From the NCBI RefSeq assembly GCF_003626595.1, contig NZ_RBAK01000001.1:310001-374000 (forward strand): 64,000 bases of DNA, given 5' to 3'. Below, piece by piece: positions 16,740-23,786 of this stretch. Source of the DNA: Micromonospora endolithica (GTDB lineage Bacteria; Actinomycetota; Actinomycetes; Mycobacteriales; Micromonosporaceae). The notes beneath the pieces were generated by a model. It worked only from the letters and a program-made list of their open reading frames with translations, had not been told where the DNA came from and searched no databases. Every line of letters starts with the position of its first letter. The first letter of the stretch is position 1. The translations under genes were made by a program, and so were the position numbers.

Positions 16740-17987
16740 GTGACGGAGGCAACAAAGCAAGAGCTGATTCCCGGCCTTGGCAACCTCGCCACGATCGCCA
16801 AGATCACGAACGACCCCACCGGACTCGAGACCTTCGCTCGCTACGTCTGGCAGGCAAAACAAGTGGTGCGACAGTGGCTAACCTGCTTGCGGGATCAAGA
16901 CGGACCCGCCTTCGCCGTTTGCGAGCAGATCGAGGACCTTGCCCTTGTCCACTCCGACAAGGTCCGCCTCATTCAACTCAAGACCCGTGACAAGGGCTCG
17001 TGGAGCGTCGCCGCCATGTGCGACAGCGGACTCGACGCGCTGGTCCGGTCTTACGTGAGCGCGCGCAAAGCCAAGTGCCACGAACTCTGCAGCTACGAAC
17101 TCTGGCTCGAAGGAACGACGGGACCCAAGGCGGACATCGCCAGCTTCGTGCGTGACCCCACCACAGCAAGCAATGACGTCCGCGGTCGCCTCGTCTCGCA
17201 TGGCCTCATCAAAGCCTGGGTGGACGACTTCCTGCAGCGCCTAGTCATCGAGCCGGGGCAGCCAACCCAGATGTACATCGACAAGGTGGCGATGTGGGAA
17301 ATGTCAGCCCTGTGGCCGGCACTGTCTCATCAGGAAGTGCTGCACCTCTACGAACGACTCCTAATAGCCGCGAGCGCTGCACAAACTGGCGGCGCCGACC
17401 AACCGGCATCGATTCAAGCGATCCTGGCCGCAGCGCTTCCGCACGTGAGTCACGACCTCCCGCATCCAGGAGAGCCGGGCTGGTCAGACATCGAGCCCAT
17501 ACACAACCAGACTCTCAGCCGCGGCATGCTCACAGCGATCACCCCGCCCCTACCCGGTGAACGACAACATCAACTCCTCGCGCGCATGGCGGGTGGATCC
17601 GCAACATCGCTGATGGAACTGAAGATGAGAGCTGCAGGTGCCAGCACAACGCTCATCGAAGATGTTCAGGAACTGCGGGCCACCATGGAAGTCCAGCGCC
17701 AACTCCTACTCGCCAGTCGCGACAACGCAGAGCCCGAACTTGAAGACCTTGCCCGTCGCGTGCTCCGCATGGCCCAAGCCACCTCTACTCGCATCAAGCT
17801 CTCTGCCGTCGGGAACCCCGTCGCTGCCGGCCGCCCCGCCGAAGCTATCGCCGCAGACTTGCGTGCCCGCCCCCACGATCTCGCCCAATGCGATCGGCAA
17901 CCCTTGCTCCACCAAGACGAAGAACTCATTTTCGGTTACCTCGGGCACCTCTCCGACCTCTGCCGCTTCGACTGGGGTCTCTCGTGA
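16740..17987 (+). CDS. ABC-3C effector: DUF4297-like (Cap4-type) nuclease
   Basis: A 415-residue soluble protein, the likely killing component. Its N-terminal part has the PD-(D/E)xK layout of the DUF4297/Cap4 endonuclease family: a helix TFARYVWQAKQVVRQWL, then CEQIEDLALVHSD (acidic residues near 62-73), then RLIQLKTRD with the QxK motif at 79-81. The C-terminal half is helical and contains LMELKMRAAGASTTLIEDVQELR, like the C-terminal docking region of ABC-3C effectors. It probably cuts DNA when released by the ATPase/middle-component complex. It overlaps the next gene as GTGA. Domain calls are from motif reading, without a profile search. Confidence 0.75.
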   Translation: MTEATKQELIPGLGNLATIAKITNDPTGLETFARYVWQAKQVVRQWLTCLRDQDGPAFAVCEQIEDLALVHSDKVRLIQLKTRDKGSWSVAAMCDSGLDALVRSYVSARKAKCHELCSYELWLEGTTGPKADIASFVRDPTTASNDVRGRLVSHGLIKAWVDDFLQRLVIEPGQPTQMYIDKVAMWEMSALWPALSHQEVLHLYERLLIAASAAQTGGADQPASIQAILAAALPHVSHDLPHPGEPGWSDIEPIHNQTLSRGMLTAITPPLPGERQHQLLARMAGGSATSLMELKMRAAGASTTLIEDVQELRATMEVQRQLLLASRDNAEPELEDLARRVLRMAQATSTRIKLSAVGNPVAAGRPAEAIAADLRARPHDLAQCDRQPLLHQDEELIFGYLGHLSDLCRFDWGLS

Positions 17988-18592
17988 TTCCCAGCACGAG
18001 ACCCGTGGCCGGCACCCCGCCCAGGCGTGCAGCGCCACCGGCGCTCTACGCAGACCAATCACCGCGAGCCCGCTTCCGACCCTCACGCGAAGCCGAGGCA
18101 CGAATCCTTCTGCTCATCGACGCCTTCAGCCGCAAGGCCCGGGGCCAAGCCCGATACCTCGAAGGCCGCGTCAAACTAGCCAAGCTTGACTTCTTGCTCC
18201 GCTACCCGCGCCACCTACGCCGCGTTCTGCTTTCCCAGGGAGTCACCGCTGACAAGATCGAGCAAGTCGATCCCAACGAGGCGCCCCTCGACGCCCGCAT
18301 GATGCGCTACCGCTACGGCCCATGGGACCCCTCCTACTACGCCGTCCTCGGATCCCTCATCGGCCGCGGCCTCGTCGTAGTAGCCCCCCTCGGCAACGGC
18401 TTCGGCTACCGCACCACCAACACCGGCGCCGACCTCGCAGCCCACCTACGCGCCGACGGCAGCTTCGACGACATCAACCAACGGCTAACCCTCCTTCGCC
18501 GCCACCTCGATAAGTCCGGAAACACGCTCAAGAACTACCTGTACGAACTGCCCGAAATCGCCGACGCCGCATGGCACGAGGATCTGACGTGA
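17984..18592 (+). CDS. ABC-3C middle component
   Basis: A 202-residue protein. After about 40 disordered residues comes a compact fold: RILLLIDAFSRKARGQARYL, then LAKLDFLLRYPRHLRRVLL, then MRYRYGPWDPSYYAVLGSLIGRGLV and a beta hairpin (NGFGYRTTNTGADLAAHL). The KLAKLDFLLRYP block and winged-helix-like layout match middle-component proteins that link effector and ATPase in ABC three-component systems. GTG 17984 overlaps the effector stop (GTGA) and its own stop overlaps the ATPase start (GTGA). These couplings imply a fixed ratio of the three proteins. Confidence 0.75.
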   Translation: MIPSTRPVAGTPPRRAAPPALYADQSPRARFRPSREAEARILLLIDAFSRKARGQARYLEGRVKLAKLDFLLRYPRHLRRVLLSQGVTADKIEQVDPNEAPLDARMMRYRYGPWDPSYYAVLGSLIGRGLVVVAPLGNGFGYRTTNTGADLAAHLRADGSFDDINQRLTLLRRHLDKSGNTLKNYLYELPEIADAAWHEDLT

Positions 18593-20577
18593 GCAGCTCT
18601 ACCACGACCCGGCCAGGACCGGAAACGGACCTCCAACCGGCTCATCCACATCGCCTCGAACTACTGCAAGTAGATCTTGTAGGCGGCGGCCGAGAGGTCA
18701 CTTTCAATCCAGGCCTGAACCACATCGTCGGCGACATCACCACAGGCAAGACCACCCTCATCCGCCTGATCCGAGCGCTGCTCGGCACCATGCCCAAGGA
18801 TCTACCACCCGAAGTCGACTACATCGACGCCATCCGCGGACACGTCATGCTCGGCGACCGCGCATGGAAGATCTACCGACCCCGAACCACTACCAGCGAC
18901 GCACTCGTCGAGATCAGCGAAGATGAAAGCGAGCCAGGCCGTGAAGCCCTATCAGTACGGCTCCCCGTTGCACGCTCAGCTCGCACCTACAGCACCTTCC
19001 TACTCGACCAACTCGATATCCCAGAAATCAGCGTTCCCCAAGCCCGAACTGACCCCACCGGTGTGCAGAGCCCGGTCACCATGACCGACTGGCTTGGATA
19101 CTGCATCGTCACCGGCGACGAGCTCGACACCGAAGTCTTCGGACACAAACGCCACTTCCGCGATGTCAAACGCCGCTGGGTCTTCGAGATCGCCTACGGC
19201 TACTACGAACCCGAACTCGCCCGCCTCAACGCCCACCTGCGCCACTTGCAACGACAGCTCGACTCCCTCGAACACGACGCTGAGGTCCGCGCCCACTTTC
19301 TCAAGGACACTCCCTTCGCGGACCTCGCCACCCTTGACTTGCAACTGGCGGCCAGCACGACAGAGCTCGACCACGTCCTCGAACAACGCCGAGCTCTCGG
19401 AAGCGCAATCACCGACGTCCCCGGCGTCCAGCAGGCACGAGAAGACCTGCTCGCCGCACGCAGCCGTCGCGCCGACATCGCCGATCGCATGTCTCGGCTC
19501 CAGGCGCAGATCAAAGACCTCAACGATCTGGTCAGGCAACTGAGCAGTCAGTCCGCCCGCCTCACTCGCGCCATCGTCGCCGGCGAGTGGCTTGTGGATT
19601 TCGACTTCGTGGTCTGTCCCCGCTGCGGCAACGATGTCGAACCAGCAAGGACCGATCCGCACCTCTGCTACCTGTGCCTGCAACAGCCGCGGCCAGCGCC
19701 ATCCGAAGCCGAGCTGCTGAGCGAGCAGGACCGTATCGCGAGTCAGATCACAGAAACCAACGAAGTCCTCGAAGGACGTCGGCGCGCTCTCGAAAGATTC
19801 GCGTACGAGGCAAGCCGGCTCGACCAGCTCATCGCCGAGCTAGCCGACGACCTCGACCAGCGCACCCAAGCCTTCGTCTCCGATCACGCTGCACAAATCG
19901 AGCATCAAGCCACCCGGCAAGCTCAGCTCGAGGCCGACATCAAGCGCCTCCGTGAATACGCCGACCTCCTTCGGCGGCACGAGCAACAAATCGCCAGCCG
20001 CGATGAGCTTGAAGCTCAGCAAGAAGATCTCAGGATCCGCATCAGTGAGCGCGAACTCTCTCAATACGATGCGGAAGAGAACGTTAAAGCCCTCGAAAAA
20101 CGGATGCTCGAATACCTGCAGCAACTTCGCATCCCAGACCTCGGCCAGGAACTTACAGTTAAAATCAACCGAAAGACGTACCTGCCCGAAGTCTCCGGCC
20201 GCAGCTTCGACGAACTATCCAGCCAAGGCCTCAAGACACTCGTCAACATCGCGCACGCGCTCGCACACCACACAGTGGCGATCGACCGAAACCTTCCATT
20301 GCCCGGCCTTCTCATCCTTGACGGCATTTCGGCCAACAGCGGACAAGAGGGCTTGAGCTTTGACCGCATTCGTGACGCCTACCGACTTCTCAGTGAAGTG
20401 GCAGCCGATAACTCATATCGAGGGGCGCTACAAATCATCGCGGTCGACAACGAGCTCTCCCGCGAAATTATCCTTGAACTCGTTGAACGTATTGCTCTTG
20501 AACTGACCCAAGAGGATCGTCTCATCCGAACTCCGAATCCGTCACCGAGTTCCGAGCCGGACGAAGTCGAGCCGTGA
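18589..20577 (+). CDS. ABC-3C SMC/Rad50-like ATPase with zinc motif
   Basis: A 662-residue ABC ATPase, the probable sensor. The Walker A is GDITTGKTTL (from residue 48). Two long coiled-coil arms (about 200-340 and 375-510) flank a four-cysteine zinc motif: CPRC at 343-346 and CYLC at 360-363, a Rad50-hook-like tip. The signature region reads ELSSQGLKTLVNIAHAL. The Walker B is LLILDG with Asp 578 followed by Gly, with no Glu directly after it. Such proteins detect abnormal DNA or phage recombination intermediates. GTG 18589 overlaps the middle-component stop. It overlaps a further 46-codon ORF downstream. Confidence 0.85.
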   Translation: MSSSTTTRPGPETDLQPAHPHRLELLQVDLVGGGREVTFNPGLNHIVGDITTGKTTLIRLIRALLGTMPKDLPPEVDYIDAIRGHVMLGDRAWKIYRPRTTTSDALVEISEDESEPGREALSVRLPVARSARTYSTFLLDQLDIPEISVPQARTDPTGVQSPVTMTDWLGYCIVTGDELDTEVFGHKRHFRDVKRRWVFEIAYGYYEPELARLNAHLRHLQRQLDSLEHDAEVRAHFLKDTPFADLATLDLQLAASTTELDHVLEQRRALGSAITDVPGVQQAREDLLAARSRRADIADRMSRLQAQIKDLNDLVRQLSSQSARLTRAIVAGEWLVDFDFVVCPRCGNDVEPARTDPHLCYLCLQQPRPAPSEAELLSEQDRIASQITETNEVLEGRRRALERFAYEASRLDQLIAELADDLDQRTQAFVSDHAAQIEHQATRQAQLEADIKRLREYADLLRRHEQQIASRDELEAQQEDLRIRISERELSQYDAEENVKALEKRMLEYLQQLRIPDLGQELTVKINRKTYLPEVSGRSFDELSSQGLKTLVNIAHALAHHTVAIDRNLPLPGLLILDGISANSGQEGLSFDRIRDAYRLLSEVAADNSYRGALQIIAVDNELSREIILELVERIALELTQEDRLIRTPNPSPSSEPDEVEP

Positions 20578-20714
20578 GCGGTTCTGGTCTTCGCGGCCTG
20601 CTCGATCGCTGCGCGACGAGGGCTGTACGGACCCAGCGGAAGGGCGACCCGATTGATGCTCTCCTAGCGGGTGTGGCGGCAGCAGCGAGTTTCGCCAAGC
20701 TGACACCTAGCTAA
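20574..20714 (+). CDS. Possible fourth coupled ORF of the ABC-3C cassette, 46 residues
   Basis: A short frame starts at GTG 20574, sharing GTGA with the ATPase stop exactly as the other three genes do, and ends at TAA 20714. The peptide begins VSGSGLRGLLDRCATRAVRT, is basic in its first half and has an Ala-rich hydrophobic end (ALLAGVAAAASF). It could be a small helical or membrane-active peptide, or a chance frame. No family is recognised. The exact coupling geometry is the main support. Confidence 0.35.
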   Translation: MSGSGLRGLLDRCATRAVRTQRKGDPIDALLAGVAAAASFAKLTPS

Positions 20715-21204
20715 GCTGAGTCCCTACGCCTACATCATGAGGGCGCGTTCACTTGGTTAGCCCGTTGCCTTTTGATCGCCACCAACTGTGGGTCAAGGTT
20801 TGACGCTGCCCGGGATGGTCGCGACTCTTGCTGGTGGCGTTGATGGGCTCCGCTTGGGGTGCCCCCTGCCGACTGAGGTACACCCGGAAGCAGGCGTCGA
20901 CGCGCTCCACCGCCGTCGCCGGTCGAGATGGAGCCCTCTCAGTCCGCTCCCGATGCCGAGGGCTCCTCGATCGGGGTCCATCTCTGATTGCCCCGGCACG
21001 AACCACCTATTAATGCAGCCAACCATGGCCGTATCTCCGCCGGAGCCGAAACCACAGGTCACCGTCGCCGTCGACCCCCCAAGCACGCTAGACAAGCAGC
21101 TCCGCGCCTGGCCAGAACAAGAGCGCACCACTACGGTCACGGGCTCAGGCGCCAAGCGGATCAGCGCCGCCGACCGCACGCGACGACCGGGAAGGATGAA
21201 CTGC
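20715..21204. other. Gap between ABC-3C cassette and winged-helix gene
   Basis: This stretch of about 490 bp has no gene with a credible start. An open frame from 20788 runs into the winged-helix gene but looks like untranslated leader: it has no ribosome site, and its composition is unlike a protein. A 9-bp inverted repeat, GGAGCCCTC (20930-20938) and GAGGGCTCC (20958-20966), lies inside it and may act as a terminator for the cassette or as a control site. Confidence 0.4.
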
Positions 21205-21708
21205 ATGGTAGAGCGATGGGCCGTGGAGCGCGCAGTTCGAGACGCTGACTGCCGCCTCAGCCCTTCCGGACGCCATCTTATCCTCACACTCTTGACCTGG
21301 ACAGACACTTCAACCGCGGTGATCCCGCCGCAGTTCTCACCAAGCTTGACAGACCTGGAACAGGCAACCGGAATGGCCCGCTCCACAATCACTGTCTGGC
21401 TGAACCGGCTTGAGGAGTTGGGCTGGGTCACACGATTCAGGCCAAAGGTAGATGACGCTCGCCGCAAGAAAGCAAGGACCGCCTATCGCCTTCGAATTCC
21501 TCCACAAACGGTAGCTGGTTCGGCCACAGAACTAGAGCTAGTACGGCAACCGAACAAATCTAGTCCGACCACCGGACCGGATTCAAACACCAAACAACGC
21601 CCCACCGCGCGACGCTCGTCGACCACCAGCCAGAGCCACCCCTACATCCAAGGAGCCAATGGCTACTGCTCCTTTCCCAACTGCGGCAGGTCCGCACCAC
21701 TCCATTGA
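21205..21708 (+). CDS. Winged-helix DNA-binding protein of the element
   Basis: A 167-residue protein. Residues 10-90 form a winged helix of the type found in plasmid and phage replication or helicase-loader-like proteins: SGRHLILTLLTWTD, then PSLTDLEQATGMARSTITVWLNRLEELGWV, then a basic wing KVDDARRKKART. The C-terminal 70 residues are Ser/Thr-rich and disordered, ending in a Cys pair. ATG 21205 is chosen because GGGAAGG lies 9 nt upstream; ATG 21196 is close by. It may control excision or transcription near the integrase, which is convergent to it. Specific function unknown. Confidence 0.6.
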   Translation: MVERWAVERAVRDADCRLSPSGRHLILTLLTWTDTSTAVIPPQFSPSLTDLEQATGMARSTITVWLNRLEELGWVTRFRPKVDDARRKKARTAYRLRIPPQTVAGSATELELVRQPNKSSPTTGPDSNTKQRPTARRSSTTSQSHPYIQGANGYCSFPNCGRSAPLH

Positions 21709-21863
21709 GAGAAAGAGCCGGTCATGCAGAAGTCCGCCACGGCGCGCTCAAGGCACGCCGGCAATGACGGAAGAGCTAACTCTAGCCGAGGCCCTACTTG
21801 TGGTTCTGTGACACCCCACATCGTGGTGTGACCCAGCCCGCAAGGCCAGGCCCCACCACGCAA

Positions 21864-22883
21864 CTAGCTCAGAGGATGCGGCTCGCTGGTAAGCGCCGAC
21901 AGAGCGGCCGCGATCTCCTGCACCGTCGCTCGCACATAACTAGCTGTAGTGCCAGCATCGCCGCCACCTTCCGAATGACCGGCATAGGCTCGTGCGATAG
22001 CGTAGCCGAAGTTCCTTTCAACCCATGTCAACGTAGTGTGCCGCAACCAGTGTGTGCTGATCTGCTGCACGTAGACCCACGGTAGGTGCTCGCCGATCCG
22101 CACCCACAGATGGTCGTAACGCCGGTACGTGATGGGCTGGCCACTCCGGTAGCGCAGCAGTTGACCCGCCTCCGTCGCGCCCCGCTCCTCACCATGCCGT
22201 TGCAGGTATCTCATCAACGTCGGAGAAACTGGTTGCCAACGCACCGTGTCTCCCTTCTCGCGCAGCAGAACCAGACATTGGTCCGGATCGAGATCAACCG
22301 GGCGAAGCGCCAGAGCTCCGCCGCGGCGACACGCCGTCTCGGTATGCAACCGCAGGAGCAAGGTATCGAGCGCCGGATCGTCGCCCGTGCTGGCGGCGAT
22401 AGCGTTAATCTCCGCCAGCCGGGCGTCCGCGACCGCCCGCCGCGTGCTCGGCAACCGGCGCGGCTTCGCCACCTTCAACGCAGGGTTGTCTGACGCCGCG
22501 ATGAAACCATCAGCGACTGCCCTCTTGTAGAGACAACGCAGTGCGGCGATCAGGTGCTCAGCTGCGCTTCGGCCCCCGCGGGCGTTCCGCCGAGCCACCA
22601 CGTGCGTCTTGACATACTCCGCCAGACGCTCGATCTCCGACGGTGTGGGCTCAACCAGTCTCCGATGCCCCCAGTGCTCCACCACGCGTTTCCAGTAAGA
22701 GCCATAGGCTCGCCGGGTACCCTCACTGACCGCAGCCGCTACGACTGGAACGTACTCGGCGAACGTCGGCGCCAACGGTCGCTTCGCCGATGCTTCAATT
22801 AGGTCGGCAGGCGAGATGCCCATTCTTGCGAGCAGCAGTCGAGCGGCATCCAACTCGGCCGAGCCCGCCGTGGTCTGACTCAC
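21864..22883 (-). CDS. int: Tyrosine-family integrase of the element
   Basis: A 339-residue site-specific recombinase. The N-terminal SAM-like core-binding domain (about residues 40-130) includes GTRRAYGSYWKRVVEHWG. The catalytic domain shows all active residues: Arg in TACRRGG, Lys in REKGD, His and Arg in HWLRH, His in AYAGHSE, and the nucleophile Tyr in TASYVRAT. GTG 22883 overlaps the stop of the AbrB-like gene (GTGA). The gene ends away from the tRNA-Leu and its operon starts next to the tRNA 3' end, as expected for an integrase acting on that tRNA. It appears intact. Confidence 0.92.
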   Translation of the reverse strand: MSQTTAGSAELDAARLLLARMGISPADLIEASAKRPLAPTFAEYVPVVAAAVSEGTRRAYGSYWKRVVEHWGHRRLVEPTPSEIERLAEYVKTHVVARRNARGGRSAAEHLIAALRCLYKRAVADGFIAASDNPALKVAKPRRLPSTRRAVADARLAEINAIAASTGDDPALDTLLLRLHTETACRRGGALALRPVDLDPDQCLVLLREKGDTVRWQPVSPTLMRYLQRHGEERGATEAGQLLRYRSGQPITYRRYDHLWVRIGEHLPWVYVQQISTHWLRHTTLTWVERNFGYAIARAYAGHSEGGGDAGTTASYVRATVQEIAAALSALTSEPHPLS

Positions 22884-23356
22884 CCCTCGTCACCGCCAAG
22901 AGCAGCAGCGTGCGCCTGGACAATCATTCGGTCCAGGGCAGCGGGTGGGTGCACAACAAGAACCCCGGCAGTGGGATCCGCTGCCAGCAGTACCCGCTCG
23001 CCGGCCTTGAGCCCGCACCACTTGCGGACAGCCGCGGGCAGGTGCAGATGGCGCTGCCCAGTGAGGGTGAAGACACCTTGCGAGCTCACCCGCACGACGA
23101 TGAGCCCGGCGTCTTCATGGATATGAAGACGGGTGCCCGATGTCCAGCCGAGCGCGCGGACGATCACCCGGTCGGCGATTCGGCCACTGATGTCGATGGC
23201 GGCCAAGCCATACACCATGACCCCCGCGCGTGGCGTCGGAAAGTCTGGCAGCGGCAATGGTGGGCGACGTAGCGATCCGTCTAGTCGCCGACTCTCCTCG
23301 CGGATTCGACCCGGCAGCGCAGGAGGCACCAGGGCGGCGACTGTTGCGTCAGCCAT
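22880..23356 (-). CDS. AbrB/SpoVT-type DNA-binding protein coupled to integrase
   Basis: About 158 residues. The C-terminal part (FTLTGQRHLHLPAAVRKWCGL, then AGERVLLAADPTAGVLVVHPP) is a swapped-hairpin AbrB/MazE/SpoVT-type DNA-binding domain. An upstream half (RVIVRALGWTSGTRLHI...LIVVR) may be a second, weaker copy of the same fold. ATG 23356 gives a sensible start; a longer frame reaches 23422 but runs into a palindrome. It is coupled to the integrase and may act as its repressor or as an excision accessory factor. The role is inferred from position. Confidence 0.7.
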   Translation of the reverse strand: MADATVAALVPPALPGRIREESRRLDGSLRRPPLPLPDFPTPRAGVMVYGLAAIDISGRIADRVIVRALGWTSGTRLHIHEDAGLIVVRVSSQGVFTLTGQRHLHLPAAVRKWCGLKAGERVLLAADPTAGVLVVHPPAALDRMIVQAHAAALGGDEG

Positions 23357-23410
23357 GGCGATCAGCCCCACGGGAGACAGTCCCGATGAAGGTTGCCGAA
23401 AGGGCTGGAA

Positions 23411-23440
23411 ACCCGTGATCAAGCGAGCTTGACCACGGGT
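23411..23440. promoter_or_regulatory. 30-bp palindrome between integrase operon and tRNA-Leu
   Basis: Arms of 14 nt with one mismatch (ACCCGTGATCAAGC and the near-complement GCTTGACCACGGGT) flank a 2-nt centre. It lies 55 bp upstream of the AbrB-like start and 33 bp beyond the tRNA 3' end. It could be an operator for the AbrB-like protein or a recombinase-accessory site. A terminator for the tRNA is less likely since no T-run follows. Confidence 0.55.
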
Positions 23441-23472
23441 ACGTCAGATACAGCAGGGATGCTTCAAATCTG

Positions 23473-23556
23473 TGTCCGAGGGGGGACTTGAACCCCCACG
23501 CCCTATACGGGCACTAGCACCTCAAGCTAGCGCGTCTGCCATTCCGCCACCCGGAC
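23473..23556 (-). tRNA. tRNA-Leu (anticodon GAG)
   Basis: 84 nt, class II tRNA with a long variable arm. The acceptor stem pairs GTCCGGG (23556-23550) with CTCGGAC (23480-23474), including one G-U. The anticodon stem is CTAGC/GCTAG with loop TTGAGGT, giving anticodon GAG for CUC/CUU leucine codons. The T arm GGGGGTTCAAGTCCCCC is intact. CCA is not encoded. Its 3' end faces the integrase operon, so it is the probable integration site of the conjugative element. No second copy of its 3' end was seen in the window. Confidence 0.95.
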
Positions 23557-23786
23557 CTGCTCGTCCAGCCTACCGCGCCAGGCAGGTGATCTTTCCACCG
23601 GCCGGCAGCCCGGCGGGCCGCACGGGGAGTCACTGTACACGCCCCGGATGGATCATGCACATCGGCTTCCGGTCGGTGGACCGGGGCGCGTCCGGACGCC
23701 TTCCCGGGCTGATCATCGGGGCGATTCACGCTTTCCCCGGCGGGTCCGGGTAGCGGGCGGGCGGTGTGTGCCGGCAGCATGACGGT

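Noticed and set aside
20788..21204. N-terminal extension of the winged-helix gene
   Set aside because: No ribosome site and no protein-like composition; it contains an inverted repeat, while GGGAAGG supports ATG 21205.
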